From NCBI RefSeq assembly GCF_001463745.1, contig NZ_BBWJ01000022.1:1-64000 (forward strand): 64,000 nucleotides of DNA, in the 5' to 3' direction. A model generated the notes under the pieces. That model saw nothing but the letters and a program-made list of their open reading frames with translations, was not told the DNA's origin and did no database searches. This document shows positions 8,502 to 18,088 of the stretch, in pieces; the first letter of the stretch is position 1; every line of letters starts with the position of its first letter. This stretch comes from Aureimonas sp. AU22. GTDB taxonomy: Bacteria > Pseudomonadota > Alphaproteobacteria > Rhizobiales > Rhizobiaceae. Position numbers and translations under genes: made by a program.

Positions 8502-9961
8502 GGGCGCTTGCCCTCCGCGTCGGTTCGGGGATAGCGCGCCCGGCCCCAGAAGCCGTCCGGCAGCCCCAGCATGTCCTTCGCGCCGATCCGCGCGATCATC
8601 CGCTCGGCCTCGGCTTGCGCGTCGGCGAGGACGCCGGCCATGTCGGTGCGCACCGGCCGTCCGTTGCGCAACAGGACCTCGCCGCCGACCAGCACCGTGT
8701 CGACGTCGTTGCCGTTGGCGAAATAGGCGACGCGAAAGGGCTCCATGTTGGCGGGATAGAGATGCGGGCGCTGCATGTCGACGAGGATCAGGTCTGCCGC
8801 CTTGCCGGGCTCGAGCGAGCCGATCGCGTCGTCCATCCCGAGCGCCCTCGCCGCGTCGATCGTCACCATCTCCAGCGCCTTGCCCGGCGGCAGGACGCTC
8901 GCGTCGCGAAAATGCCGGCGATGGTAGTGCATGGCCTGCTGGACGTGGCGGAACATGTCGGCGGAGCGGTCCGGTGCCGTGGCGTCCGATCCGATCGCGA
9001 CGACCGCGCCCGCCTCGATCAGCTCGATCGCCGGGCAGCGGCCGAGGATTGAGGCGATGGCGCTCGGGTTGTGGGCGATCCGCGTCTGCGTTCGGGCGCA
9101 GAGCGCGATCTCGTCCTCGTCGATGTCGATGCAGTGGGAGAGAAGCGCATCGGGGCCGAGGAGGTCGAGAGCGGCCGCGCGGCGGATCGAGCCGCGCCAA
9201 TGGCCGTCCTGCGTGAACAGGAGGCCGTGCTCGCGCGAGGCGGCGCGCACGAGCCTGGCCTGCCGCAACGCCTCGGCATAGTCGGCCGGCGGCATCGCCG
9301 CCTCGTGCTCGTCGCGCAGCACGGGGTAGAGGAGGGCGAGGCTCACCGTGCCGCGCCCGTGCCAGTCCCGGATCAGGCTCCGGCACGTGTCCATCTGCTG
9401 CTCGAAGCTGACGGGATAGGGCAGGGGACGGTCGTGCGCGTCGCGCGTGGCGTAGGTGCGCGGATGCGGTGCGCGTGTCGGGCCGACGGCCACCACCGAG
9501 CGCGTGCCGATCTCCTCGACGCCCTCGCAATGGGCGGCGCCATAGGCGGGATCGTCCGTGCGCATGATCGTGTCGCCGCCGCCGAGCAGCGAGACGCCGC
9601 AGGTGACGCCGAAGCGCAGCCGCTCCATCGCGGCCAGCCGCGCTTCGGCGTACCAGAATTCCGGCGGCGATCCTTGCGTGTAGACCTCGCCGCAGATCCG
9701 CTCCCAATGGTCCCCCTGTTCCATGCCCATGGTCTTGATCAGACCGTGGCCGGCATGGGCGTGAACGTCGATGAGGCCCGGCAGCATCACCTGGCCCGCA
9801 GCATCGATCGTCCTGGCGGCGGGATGGCTCGCCGCGACATCCGCCCGTGGGCCGACGGCGACGATGCGGCCGGCCTCGATGGCCACCGCACCATCGGGGA
9901 TGACCCGGCGCGCGGCATCCATCGTGACGACGTGGGCGCCGGAGACGACGAGGTCAGCCAC
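8498..9961 (-). CDS. Amidohydrolase-superfamily deaminase/hydrolase (TrzN/SsnA/MtaD-like)
   Basis: 487 residues from GTG 9961, which lies inside the end of the upstream binding-protein gene (eight-base overlap). Metal ligands H67 and H69 are in LPGLIDVHAHAGH, a third histidine in SHCIDIDEDE, and the aspartate in IGSDATAPD. SLEPGKAADLILVDM near the C-terminus is typical of cytosine deaminase, SAH deaminase and s-triazine chlorohydrolase types. It removes an amino or other leaving group from a heterocycle or hydrolyses a cyclic C-N bond. Its place in this operon suggests action on the imported cyclic nitrogen compound. The true substrate is not readable from sequence. Confidence 0.88.
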   Translation of the reverse strand: MADLVVSGAHVVTMDAARRVIPDGAVAIEAGRIVAVGPRADVAASHPAARTIDAAGQVMLPGLIDVHAHAGHGLIKTMGMEQGDHWERICGEVYTQGSPPEFWYAEARLAAMERLRFGVTCGVSLLGGGDTIMRTDDPAYGAAHCEGVEEIGTRSVVAVGPTRAPHPRTYATRDAHDRPLPYPVSFEQQMDTCRSLIRDWHGRGTVSLALLYPVLRDEHEAAMPPADYAEALRQARLVRAASREHGLLFTQDGHWRGSIRRAAALDLLGPDALLSHCIDIDEDEIALCARTQTRIAHNPSAIASILGRCPAIELIEAGAVVAIGSDATAPDRSADMFRHVQQAMHYHRRHFRDASVLPPGKALEMVTIDAARALGMDDAIGSLEPGKAADLILVDMQRPHLYPANMEPFRVAYFANGNDVDTVLVGGEVLLRNGRPVRTDMAGVLADAQAEAERMIARIGAKDMLGLPDGFWGRARYPRTDAEGKRP

Positions 9962-11375
9962 GAAGCACCTGCGCCAGTCGCGTGACGTCGAGGACGGCGT
10001 CCTTCGGCAGCGTGAAGCCCGGATGATCCCCCCGCAGCCCCGTCACGCGGACCGGATTGTAGAGCGTCAGCCAGGCGGGATCGTGCTGCAGGACGCCGTA
10101 GGCCTGCGCGTAGATCGCGTCGCGCGCCGCCTCGTCCGTGGTTCGCCGCCCTCGGTCGATCAGGTCTTCGACCTCGGGGTTGTGGTAGCCCTCCCACCAG
10201 GACCCCTGGACCCGCGCATCGAGCTTCTCGACGAGGACGCGGTAGGTCGAGAGCGGGCTGGAATCGAACACGGCGAGGTCGCCGATCTCCTTGCGCCGCA
10301 CCTGATGGGCATAGGCCTCGCGGTCCTCGTGATAGGTGACGTCGAGGGCGACGCCGATGGCGGAGAGCTGGGTTCCGAGCGCCGCCGTGAGCCGCACCGC
10401 CTCGTCCGGCAGGCGGGTCGGGCAGGAGACCGTGAGGGTCAGCGCGCCGGGATGACCGGCCTCCGCCAGAAGGGCGCGCGCCGCCTCCAGATCGCGCGCG
10501 GGCGCCGGGTCGCGCCCGGCGCCGAAATGAACGGGGCTGACGAAGCCGTGGAGCGGCGTCGCGCCGCCGTCCATGACGTCGCGCACCAGCGCGTCGCGGT
10601 CGAGCGCCAGCGAGAGGGCACGGCGAAGGCGCGGGTCCCGAAGCGGACCGCGCGCGGCGTTCATCAGGAAGATGATGGCGACCGGATTGAGTGTCTCGAC
10701 CCGGGTCGTCCCGGGGCCGAGATCCCCTGCGAAGGGAAGGTTGGTCGCCACATCGGCCCTTCCGTCGTGCAGCGCCGCCAAGCGCGCCTCGGCATCCGGC
10801 ATCGCCTGAAATACGAGCGAAGGCCGCGCGCCGCCCGCAAGGGGACGAAGGCGCACCGACCCTTCCGACACGGCATCGACACGGTAGGGGCCGGTTCCCG
10901 CGATCGCCGCGACGTCGCCGGCATCCATCCGGCGCAGGCTGTCCGGCGAAGCGATGAAGCCCTGCACGAGGACGTCGAGGAGATCGGCCATCGGCTCGGC
11001 GAGATCGATCCGGAGGTCGAGCCCTTCGCCCGCGATCTCGGCGTCGCCGAGATACTGGCGCCAGACGGCGGGGGCGCCGAGCGTGTAGCCCTTGTCCTCG
11101 CGCGCCATGCGGCGGAGAGATTGCGCGGCGGCATCCGCATCGCAGCGGCTGGCGTCGTGGAACGTCGCGCCGTCGCGGAGGCGGAACCGCCAGCCGCGGG
11201 CGTCCGGCTCGACCGACCAGCTTTCGGCGAGGCCGGGAACGAAGCCGGCGTCGCCGCGCCGCACGAGCGTTTCGCAGATCGCCGAGAGAATCGACAGGTC
11301 GTCCGCCGCGTCGGTGCAGTCGTGCGGGTCGACGAGATCGGCCCGCCGCTGGAGAATGGTGACGGGCGGCGTCAT
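9954..11375 (-). CDS. Family-5 (peptide/nickel-type) ABC binding protein without signal peptide
   Basis: 473 residues. SBP_bac_5 features: FVPGLAESWSVEPDARGWRFRLRDGATFHDASRCDADAAAQSLRRM, AGTGPYRV, and HNPEVEDLIDRGRRTTDEAARDAIYAQAYGVLQHDPAWLTLYNP. Unlike the other family-5 protein of the operon, it begins directly with the mature fold (MTPPVTILQRRADLVDP). Codons before the ATG encode no hydrophobic segment. The start overlaps the stop of the ATPase gene (ATGA), which fixes it. It may stay in the cytoplasm as a ligand sink or chaperone, or be exported by an unrecognised route. Confidence 0.87.
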   Translation of the reverse strand: MTPPVTILQRRADLVDPHDCTDAADDLSILSAICETLVRRGDAGFVPGLAESWSVEPDARGWRFRLRDGATFHDASRCDADAAAQSLRRMAREDKGYTLGAPAVWRQYLGDAEIAGEGLDLRIDLAEPMADLLDVLVQGFIASPDSLRRMDAGDVAAIAGTGPYRVDAVSEGSVRLRPLAGGARPSLVFQAMPDAEARLAALHDGRADVATNLPFAGDLGPGTTRVETLNPVAIIFLMNAARGPLRDPRLRRALSLALDRDALVRDVMDGGATPLHGFVSPVHFGAGRDPAPARDLEAARALLAEAGHPGALTLTVSCPTRLPDEAVRLTAALGTQLSAIGVALDVTYHEDREAYAHQVRRKEIGDLAVFDSSPLSTYRVLVEKLDARVQGSWWEGYHNPEVEDLIDRGRRTTDEAARDAIYAQAYGVLQHDPAWLTLYNPVRVTGLRGDHPGFTLPKDAVLDVTRLAQVLRG

Positions 11376-12388
11376 GCGAGGTCCCTTTCCGGCTCGTCGG
11401 TCAAATGGCAGGCGACCGACCGGCCGCCGCCGGCATCGCGCAGCGCGGGCCGCTCGGTCCCGCAGCGCTCGAAGGCGAAGGGGCAGCGGGTGCGGAAGCA
11501 GCAGCCATCGGGAAGCGACAGGGCGCTCGGCACCTCGCCGGTCAGCGCGATTTCCGTCTTCGCGCGGGCCGGGTCGATGCTCGGCGCTGCCGACAGGAGC
11601 GCGCGCGTGTAGGGGTGGCGCGGACCTTGGAACAGGGTGTCGCGAGGGCCGATCTCGACGAGGAAGCCGAGATACATGACGCCGATCCGGTCGGCGATGT
11701 GATGCACCACCGACAGGTCGTGGCTGATGAAGAGATAAGCCAGCGCGAATTCGTCGCGCAGGTCCATCATCAGGTTGAGGATCTGCGCCTGCACGGAGAC
11801 GTCGAGCGCCGAGACCGGCTCGTCGGCGATGATGAGGCCGGGATTGACCGAGAGCGCGCGCGCGATGCCGATCCGCTGTCGCTGGCCGCCGGAAAACTGG
11901 TGGGGATAGCGACCGGCATGCTCGGCGTTGAGCCCGACCTTGGCGAGCAGCAAGGCGACGCGTTCGGCCACCTCGCGCGGGGCGAGCGTTCCTTGCGCGC
12001 GCAAGGGTTCGGCCACGATGTCGCGCACCTTCTGGCGCGGGTTCAGCGAGGCGAACGGGTCCTGGAAGATCATCTGCATCTTGGAACGGTGCGGCAGCAG
12101 CGCGCCTTGCGGCAGGGCGGCGATGTCCTGACCATCAAGCCGGATCGTGCCTGCGGTCGGCTCGTAGATGCGCGCCACGGACTTGGCGAGCGTGGACTTG
12201 CCGCAGCCGGACTCGCCGACGATCGCCAGCACCTCGCCCTTGGCGATCGACAGGCTCACCCCGTTGACCGCCTTCACCACGCGGTCCTCGAGGCGCAGAC
12301 GGCCGCCTCGCAGGCTGATGCGTTCGAGAAGGCCGGGGTTGAGGCTGAACTCCTGGCGAAGGTCGCGGACCTCGAGCATCGCCGTCAT
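11372..12388 (-). CDS. Oligopeptide-type ABC transporter ATPase (DppF/OppF-like)
   Basis: 338 residues. Walker A is GESGCGKST, Q-loop IFQDPFASLNPRQ, signature FSGGQRQRIGIARAL, Walker B LIIADEPVSALD and switch histidine FISHDLSVV. The C-terminal oligo_HPY extension (HPYTRALLSAAP...CCFRTRCPFAFERC) carries the four-cysteine pattern seen in Opp/Dpp ATPases. The start overlaps the DppD-type stop by four bases. It works as a heterodimer with the next ATPase to energise the two permeases of this operon. Confidence 0.93.
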   Translation of the reverse strand: MTAMLEVRDLRQEFSLNPGLLERISLRGGRLRLEDRVVKAVNGVSLSIAKGEVLAIVGESGCGKSTLAKSVARIYEPTAGTIRLDGQDIAALPQGALLPHRSKMQMIFQDPFASLNPRQKVRDIVAEPLRAQGTLAPREVAERVALLLAKVGLNAEHAGRYPHQFSGGQRQRIGIARALSVNPGLIIADEPVSALDVSVQAQILNLMMDLRDEFALAYLFISHDLSVVHHIADRIGVMYLGFLVEIGPRDTLFQGPRHPYTRALLSAAPSIDPARAKTEIALTGEVPSALSLPDGCCFRTRCPFAFERCGTERPALRDAGGGRSVACHLTDEPERDLA

Positions 12389-13401
12389 GCCGGGCCTCCC
12401 GCGGCAAGAGGAAAGTGACAGGCCGCGAGGCCCCCGCCCGGCTGCGGCAGGAGCTGCGGCTCGACGCTGGCGCACAAGGGTTGCGCGCGCGGGCAGCGGG
12501 CGCGGAAGGCGCAGCCTTCGGGCAGGTGGCGCACGTCCGGCACGGTGCCGGGGATCTGCCGCAGGCGGGGCTGACGGTGATCGGGGTCGGGAATCGAATC
12601 GATCAGTCCGCGGGTATAGGGATGGGCCGGCGCTTCCAGGATCTGCCGCACCGGGCCCGTCTCGACCACGCGTCCGCAATAGAGGACGGTCACCTTGTCG
12701 ACCATCTCGGCGACCACCGCGAGGTCGTGGGTGACGAGGATCAGCGAGGCACCCTGGTCGCGGATCTCGCGGCGCATGAGGCGCAGGATCTGCGCCTGGA
12801 TGGTGACGTCGAGCGCCGTCGTCGGTTCGTCGGCGATGATGAGACGGGGCTTGGCGAGCAGCGCGATGGCGATCACCACGCGCTGGCGCATGCCGCCGGA
12901 GAACTGGTGGGGATAGCTGTCCAGCCGCTCGGCCGCGCGCGAGATGCCGTTCGCCTCCAGCATCTCGATGCAGCGGGCACGCCGCGCCGCCTTGTCGAGA
13001 TCGGTGTGGAGGCGCAGCATCTCGTCCATCTGCCGGCCGATCGTCTGGACCGGGTTCAGCGAGGTCATCGGATCCTGGAAGATCATCGCGATCTCGCGCC
13101 CGCGGATCGCGCGCAGGCGCTTCTCCGATGCCTTGGCGAGGTCTTCGCCGCGGAACATGATCTCGCCGCCCTCGATCCTGCCCGGCGGGTCGATGAGGCC
13201 GAGCAGCGAGAAGCCGACGACGGACTTGCCGCCGCCCGACTCGCCGACGAGCCCCATGATCTCGCCGGCGCCCAAGTCGAAGCTGACGCCGTTCACCGCC
13301 TTCACGGTGCCGGAGAATGTGTGGAACCAGGTGCGCAGGTCGCGCACGGCAAGGAGGGGAGGGTGTTCGGCCCGGGGTTCGGGCGAGGGTCGGGAATGCA
13401 T
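12385..13401 (-). CDS. Oligopeptide-type ABC transporter ATPase (DppD/OppD-like)
   Basis: 338 residues. Walker A is [10 protein letters not shown]-loop [14 protein letters not shown], signature [15 protein letters not shown], Walker [13 protein letters not shown] and H-loop VTHDLAVV. The C-terminal [51 protein letters not shown] is the oligo_HPY region. It starts nine bases after the permease stop and overlaps the next ATPase gene. It is the partner of the DppF-like subunit. Confidence 0.93.
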   Translation of the reverse strand: MHSRPSPEPRAEHPPLLAVRDLRTWFHTFSGTVKAVNGVSFDLGAGEIMGLVGESGGGKSVVGFSLLGLIDPPGRIEGGEIMFRGEDLAKASEKRLRAIRGREIAMIFQDPMTSLNPVQTIGRQMDEMLRLHTDLDKAARRARCIEMLEANGISRAAERLDSYPHQFSGGMRQRVVIAIALLAKPRLIIADEPTTALDVTIQAQILRLMRREIRDQGASLILVTHDLAVVAEMVDKVTVLYCGRVVETGPVRQILEAPAHPYTRGLIDSIPDPDHRQPRLRQIPGTVPDVRHLPEGCAFRARCPRAQPLCASVEPQLLPQPGGGLAACHFPLAAGGPA

Positions 13402-13409
13402 GGCCAACC

Positions 13410-14285
13410 CTATTTCAGCCGGGGATTGAGTTCGTCGCGCAGGAAGTCGCCGACGAGATTGATGCCGAACACCATCGCCATGATCATCAGGCCGGGGAAC
13501 AGGGAGGTCCACCAGAGGCCGGAGAAGAGGACGTCGAAGCCGTTCTTGATGAGAAGGCCGAGCGAGGGCTGGGTGACCGGCACGCCGACGCCGAGGAAGC
13601 TGAGCGAGGCCTCGATCAGGATGAAGGTGCCGACCTGCACCGTCGCCACCACGATCAGCGGGGTCAGGACGTTGGGCAGGATGTGGCGGCGGATGATCGG
13701 CCCGGTGCGAAGGCCGGCGACGCGCGCCGCCTGGACGTATTCGCGGTTGCGCTCGCCGAGCGTCGAGCCGCGCACCGTGCGGGCGTAGACGACCCAGCCG
13801 ACGGCGGTCAGCGAGATCAGGATCTTGTCGATGCCCGTACCGAAGGCCGACATCAGGAACAGCGCGATCAGCATGGACGGGAACGACAGCTGGATGTCGG
13901 CGACACGCATGATCACGGCGTCGATCCAGCCCCCGAAGTAGCCCGCCATGAGGCCGAGGAAGGTGCCGATGACGCAGGACATCAGCGTCGCGGCGAGCCC
14001 GATCAGGGCCGAGATGCGCGTGCCGTAGACGACGGCCGCCAGCACGTCGCGGCCCTGCCCGTCGGTGCCGAGCCAGTATTTCGGATTGCCGCCGTCCATC
14101 CAGGCGGGCGGCAGGTAGCTGTCCATCAGGTCGAGTTGCATGACGTCGTAGGGGTTCTGCGCCACCAGCGCGGGGCCGAACACGACGATGAAGGCGCACA
14201 CGAGGATAATCGCGGATCCGACGATGGCGGAGGCGTTGCGCCGCCAGTTGTGGGCGAGCTGCGAGGAAAGGAGGCCCGTCGTCAT
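13410..14285 (-). CDS. Peptide-type ABC transporter permease (DppC-like)
   Basis: 291 residues. The N-terminal anchor span (AIVGSAIILVCAFIVVFGPAL) and OppC_N region precede the LGTDGQGRDVLAAVVYGTRISAL signature, then come five further spans. The EAA loop EYVQAARVAGLRTGPIIRRHILPNVLTPLIV contacts the ATPase. The last stretch LMIMAMVFGINLVGDFLRDELNPRLK is typical of DppC. It is one base from the upstream permease gene. Confidence 0.93.
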   Translation of the reverse strand: MTTGLLSSQLAHNWRRNASAIVGSAIILVCAFIVVFGPALVAQNPYDVMQLDLMDSYLPPAWMDGGNPKYWLGTDGQGRDVLAAVVYGTRISALIGLAATLMSCVIGTFLGLMAGYFGGWIDAVIMRVADIQLSFPSMLIALFLMSAFGTGIDKILISLTAVGWVVYARTVRGSTLGERNREYVQAARVAGLRTGPIIRRHILPNVLTPLIVVATVQVGTFILIEASLSFLGVGVPVTQPSLGLLIKNGFDVLFSGLWWTSLFPGLMIMAMVFGINLVGDFLRDELNPRLK

Positions 14286-14286
14286 C

Positions 14287-15252
14287 TCAGCGCACCGTGA
14301 TCCGGGGGTCGATGACCGTGTAGAGAAGGTCGATCACGAAGTTGATGACCACGAAGATCAGCGCGACCAGCATGAGGTAGACGACGATCACCGGGCGGTC
14401 GGCGCGGTAGATGCTGTCGATCAGGAGCTTGCCCATGCCGGGCCAGGCGAAGATCGTCTCGGTGATGGTGGCGAAGGCGATGAGATCGCCGAGCTGCAGG
14501 CCGAAGATCGTCACCACCGGGATCAGCGCGTTGCGCAGGCCGTGCCCGTAGAGGACCTGGGATCGCGAGGCGCCCTTGGCCCGGGCGAATTTCATGTAGT
14601 CCTGCCGCGTCACCTCCATCATGCCAGCGCGCGTGATGCGCAGGAGGATGGCGAGCGTGCCGACCGAGAGCGTGACGGCGGGCAGGACGATGTGCTGCCA
14701 GCCCGACCAGGTGGCGAGCGAGGTCTCGATGCCGAGGACGGTGCCGACCGCGCCGCGCCCCGAGGAGGGAAAGATCCGGTACTCCACCGCCAGCACCCAG
14801 ATCAGCATCATCCCCACCCAGAAGCCGGGCAGCGAGACGCCGAGCAGCGAGCCGGACATGATGAGCCGCGACAGGGGCTTGCCGGGATTGGCCCCGGCAT
14901 AGACGCCGAGCGGGATCGCCACGACGGTGGCGATACCCATGGCGACGACGACGATCTCCATCGTCGCCGGCAGGCGTTCCAGGATCAGCGAGAAGGCCGG
15001 CTGGCGGAACACGTAGGACAGGCCGAGGTCCCCCTGAAGGAGGCCCTTCAGGAAGATGCCGTACTGGACGAGCAGCGTCTGATCGAGGCCGAGGATGCGG
15101 CGGGCCTGCTCGATCTCGGCCTGCGTGGCATCGATCGGGACGACCATGAAGACGGGGTCGCCGGTGAAGGTCGTCATCAGGAAGACGATGACCGAAACCG
15201 CCCAGAGCACGACGAGCGTCTGGATCAGCCGTCTGACCGTGAATGCGAACAT
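14287..15252 (-). CDS. Peptide-type ABC transporter permease (DppB-like)
   Basis: 321 residues. It opens with the DppB hallmark RRLIQTLVVLWAVSVIVFLMTTFTGDP, then GLDQTLLVQYGIFLKGLLQGDLGLSY. Six spans follow, with the EAA loop YMKFARAKGASRSQVLYGHGLRNALIPVVTI. It forms the heterodimeric channel with the DppC-like protein. It lies 61 bases downstream of the binding-protein gene, so it is probably on the same transcript. Confidence 0.93.
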   Translation of the reverse strand: MFAFTVRRLIQTLVVLWAVSVIVFLMTTFTGDPVFMVVPIDATQAEIEQARRILGLDQTLLVQYGIFLKGLLQGDLGLSYVFRQPAFSLILERLPATMEIVVVAMGIATVVAIPLGVYAGANPGKPLSRLIMSGSLLGVSLPGFWVGMMLIWVLAVEYRIFPSSGRGAVGTVLGIETSLATWSGWQHIVLPAVTLSVGTLAILLRITRAGMMEVTRQDYMKFARAKGASRSQVLYGHGLRNALIPVVTIFGLQLGDLIAFATITETIFAWPGMGKLLIDSIYRADRPVIVVYLMLVALIFVVINFVIDLLYTVIDPRITVR

Positions 15253-15313
15253 GAGGGATGCCCTTCAACCGGAGCCGGGACGCGGCACGCGCGCCCGGGC
15301 GATCGGCAAGTCC

Positions 15314-16885
15314 TTACTCGGCGACGTCCATCTCGTAGGCCCAGATGAACTTGTCGACGCGCGGCTCGAAGGTGACCGTGTCGCGCGAGGCGTAGATGTC
15401 CTGCTCGTAGTGGATCGGGATCATCGGGATGTCGGCGAGAAGAAGCTTGGTCGCCTCCTGCAGATGGGCGTCGCGCTCCTCGACCTTGGCAGTCGAGTCC
15501 GCCTTGTCGAGGAGGGCGTCGACCTCCGGGTTCGAGTAGCTCGTCCGGTTCACCTCGCCGTAGCCCGGCTTCTTGTCGCGGCTGTAGTAGAGCGAGTTGT
15601 ACATCGAGCCGGCATCGCCGGACGGCACGTCCCAGCCGGACATGATCATGCTGGAGTTCGGCGAGGGCGTGCGGATGTAGCCCCAGAAGTTCGATTTCGG
15701 CATCAGGTTGAGCTTCAGCTGGATGCCGATCTTGCCGAGCATCGAGGTCAGCGCCTGGGCGACCTGCGCGTCGTTGACGTAGCGGTTGTTCGTGGCGTCG
15801 AGCGTCACCGCGAAGCCGTCGGCGACGCCCGCCTCCGCCATCAGCGCCTTGGCGCGCTCGAGATCGAACGGGTACATCTGACGGAAGTCGGCGCCCTCGA
15901 CATAGCCGAGGTGCGATTCCGGCACGAACTGCGCGGACGGGGTCGCCAGCCCGTTCATGATGACGCGGTCGATGGCGGCGACGTCGATCGCGCGGGCCAT
16001 CGCCTCGCGCACGCGCCGGTCGGTCATCGGGTTTTTGCCGGTGATGGTCGGCGAGGCCTCGCGCACGTCGAGCGCCAGGAGGATGTTGAGAAGGCTCGGT
16101 CGCGTCTCGACCGTGACGCCGCTTTCCGCCTTCACGCGGTCGATGTCGCGCACCGCCAGGTCCTGCACCACGTCGAGCTCGCCGGTCAGAAGCGCGGCGG
16201 TGCGCGTGGCGGGGTTGGTGATCGGGCGGAACACCACCGTGTCGATCTTCGCCTTGCCGCCGTAGTAGTCGGGGAAGGCTTCCAGCGTCAGCCGGTCTTC
16301 CTTGGCCCACTGCTTCAGGCGATAGGGGCCGGTGCCCATGGGCTTGAGGCCGAGCTCGGCGTCGCCGACCTTCTTGGTGTAGGCCTCGTTGAGGATCAGG
16401 ATCGCGGCGAGGTCGTTGGGCAGGGCGGCATAGGGGCCGGGCGTCGCGATCTCGACCGTGCGATCGTCCACCGCCTTGGCGCTCGCGATGTTGGCCGAGA
16501 GATTGGACATGACCGAGGCCTTGAGCCGATCGATCGTGAACACGACGTCGGAGGCCTTCAGCGTCTCGCCGTTGTGGAACTTGACCCCCTCGCGGAGCTT
16601 GAAGACCCAGGTCTTGTCGTCCTTCTGCGACCAGCTTTCGGCAAGGCCCGGCCCGAACTTCAGGTCCTTGTCGCGCCGCACCAGCGGGTCGTAGAGGTGG
16701 TAGAACATGATGTTGCTCGACAGTTCCTCGCCCGCCTGCGGGTCGAGGATCGTCGGGTCCGAGGTCAGGCCGATCGTCACCTCCTTCGCGTCCGCCGCGG
16801 TGGCGAAGGCCAGGGGCGCGAGGGGAAGGGCGGCGGCCAGCGCCGCGCCGGCGAGCAGGCAACGGATCGATCGATGCAGGGTCAT
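15314..16885 (-). CDS. Family-5 periplasmic ABC binding protein
   Basis: 523 residues. A signal peptide spans about 1-33 (RCLLAGAALAAALPLAPLAFATAADA). Mature SBP_bac_5 fold follows: SDPTILDPQAGEELSSNIMFYHLYDPLVRRDKDLKFGPGLAESW, then FKLREGVKFHNGETLKASDVVFTIDR. ATG 16885 is preceded by AGGAGG at good distance. It is the delivery protein of the peptide-type transporter encoded just downstream. This family binds peptides, glutathione, opines, nickel or other polar compounds, so the ligand is open; the enzyme set points to a cyclic amide or related nitrogen compound. Confidence 0.92.
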   Translation of the reverse strand: MTLHRSIRCLLAGAALAAALPLAPLAFATAADAKEVTIGLTSDPTILDPQAGEELSSNIMFYHLYDPLVRRDKDLKFGPGLAESWSQKDDKTWVFKLREGVKFHNGETLKASDVVFTIDRLKASVMSNLSANIASAKAVDDRTVEIATPGPYAALPNDLAAILILNEAYTKKVGDAELGLKPMGTGPYRLKQWAKEDRLTLEAFPDYYGGKAKIDTVVFRPITNPATRTAALLTGELDVVQDLAVRDIDRVKAESGVTVETRPSLLNILLALDVREASPTITGKNPMTDRRVREAMARAIDVAAIDRVIMNGLATPSAQFVPESHLGYVEGADFRQMYPFDLERAKALMAEAGVADGFAVTLDATNNRYVNDAQVAQALTSMLGKIGIQLKLNLMPKSNFWGYIRTPSPNSSMIMSGWDVPSGDAGSMYNSLYYSRDKKPGYGEVNRTSYSNPEVDALLDKADSTAKVEERDAHLQEATKLLLADIPMIPIHYEQDIYASRDTVTFEPRVDKFIWAYEMDVAE

Positions 16886-16944
16886 CAGGTCCTCCTCCAG
16901 GTGGTGTCTTGCCGGCGTTCGCCGCGTCGTGTCGGGGCGTGGGT

Positions 16945-17337
16945 TCAGTCCAGCGCGGACTGAACCTCGATCTGGTAGCCTTCGGGGTCGTCGAAGACGA
17001 AGGCGCGGATCCTCAGCGCCGCGCTGTCCTTCGGCTCGGTGAGGCCTGCGACGCCATGCGTGCTCACATGGGCATGCCAGGCATCGACGTCGGGCACGCG
17101 GATGCAGAGCTGCACGGGCTTGGGGTCGCTGGCGCGGTGCATGCCGCGCGTTTCGTCGACGAGGCCGACATGGGCCGCGCCGGTGATGCGGTAGATCTTC
17201 GACCAGCCCTGGTCGATGGCGAGCTCGAAGCCGAGGACGCTCTCGTAGAAGGCCACGGCACGATCGAGGTCGCGATAGTAGAGAAACGTGATCCCGAGGC
17301 TCGGCCCTTCCGGCCGCGCGGTGAACTCTCCGGTCAT
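16945..17337 (-). CDS. VOC-family (glyoxalase/dioxygenase fold) protein
   Basis: 130 residues from ATG 17337, with GAGAGGGGG as ribosome site. The two beta-alpha-beta-beta-beta modules are visible: ITFLYYRDLDRAVAFYESVLGFEL and VQLCIRVPDVDAWHAHVSTHGV...AFVFDDPEGYQIEVQ. The C-terminal glutamate of EVQ is the usual metal ligand, but the N-terminal histidine of glyoxalase I is not obvious. It is the first gene after the TGTATAC-bearing promoter and probably co-transcribed with the transporter (59-base gap). It may be an isomerase or dioxygenase of the pathway; the role is unproven. Confidence 0.83.
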   Translation of the reverse strand: MTGEFTARPEGPSLGITFLYYRDLDRAVAFYESVLGFELAIDQGWSKIYRITGAAHVGLVDETRGMHRASDPKPVQLCIRVPDVDAWHAHVSTHGVAGLTEPKDSAALRIRAFVFDDPEGYQIEVQSALD

Positions 17338-17373
17338 CGATTCCCCCTCTCGTATGCTGTCGATATCCAAACG

Positions 17374-17379
17374 GTATAC
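17374..17379. promoter_or_regulatory. GTATAC site before the VOC/transporter operon (putative GntR operator)
   Basis: GTATAC within the minus-strand context TGTGTATACCG, 37 bases before the VOC start. The same TGTATAC core stands in the GntR/hydantoinase divergent region (18175-18182). Both copies follow a TTGCCA on the minus strand. FCD-type GntR proteins often bind TNGTATACNA-like palindromes, so the regulator at 17.4-18.1 kb is the likely ligand. Confidence 0.5.
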
Positions 17380-17428
17380 ACAGAAAATGGCAAGAGGATT
17401 CTATGCTGCCCTGCAGCATGCCGTCGGG

Positions 17429-18088
17429 TCAGAACAGGCGCGACAGGTGACCGAGGATCGCGGCGCGGGCGTTGTCGATATGGCGCAGCATCGCCGCCTC
17501 GGCGCGCTGCGGATCGCGGGCGAGGATCGCATCCACGATCGCGATATGCTCGTGGCATCCCGGTTCGAAACGCTCGGGAATCGAGCCGTTGTCGAAGATG
17601 CGCGTCTTCAGCTTCAGGCCCTTGACGAGGTCGGTCAGGAGAGCGGAGCCTGCCGTTCGCGCGATCAGCGTGTGGAAGTCCTCGTCGAACTGGGCGTAGT
17701 CCGCAACGCTCGGGCGCTCGCCCTCCAGATATTGCGCCAGCCGCTTGCGCATGGCGAGGAACGGCTCCGGCGAGACGTTCACGCCGGCGGCCTGGCGCGC
17801 CGTCTCGCCTTCCAAAAGCCGCCGGACATGGAGGATCTCCATGATCTCGGTCACCGAGATGCGGCTCACCGTCGGCACCCCGCCGCCGCCGTTTCGGGTG
17901 ACCAGCCCCTCGCTCGTCAGCTTGGCCACCGCCTCGCGCACAGGGGTGCGCGAGACGCCGAGGCGCTCGGCGAACAGCTTCTCCTGCAACGGCGTGCCGG
18001 CCGGCAGTTCGCCCGCGAGGATCATCGCCTTCAGGCGATCGTGCACCGATTGCCCCAGCGTCTGCGCCGTCGTGGATTTGAGGCTCAT
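17429..18088 (-). CDS. GntR-family regulator, FCD subfamily
   Basis: 219 residues. The winged helix (about 12-75) includes VHDRLKAMILAGELPAGTPLQEKLFAERLGVSRTPVREAVAKLTSEGLV. The all-helical FCD ligand domain contains DEDFHTLIARTAGSALL and the metal-type residues D/H with the late GCHEHIAIVDAI histidines. It is divergent from the hydantoinase gene and lies just upstream of the VOC/transporter operon on the same strand. It is expected to repress both sides until an intermediate binds. Confidence 0.9.
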   Translation of the reverse strand: MSLKSTTAQTLGQSVHDRLKAMILAGELPAGTPLQEKLFAERLGVSRTPVREAVAKLTSEGLVTRNGGGGVPTVSRISVTEIMEILHVRRLLEGETARQAAGVNVSPEPFLAMRKRLAQYLEGERPSVADYAQFDEDFHTLIARTAGSALLTDLVKGLKLKTRIFDNGSIPERFEPGCHEHIAIVDAILARDPQRAEAAMLRHIDNARAAILGHLSRLF

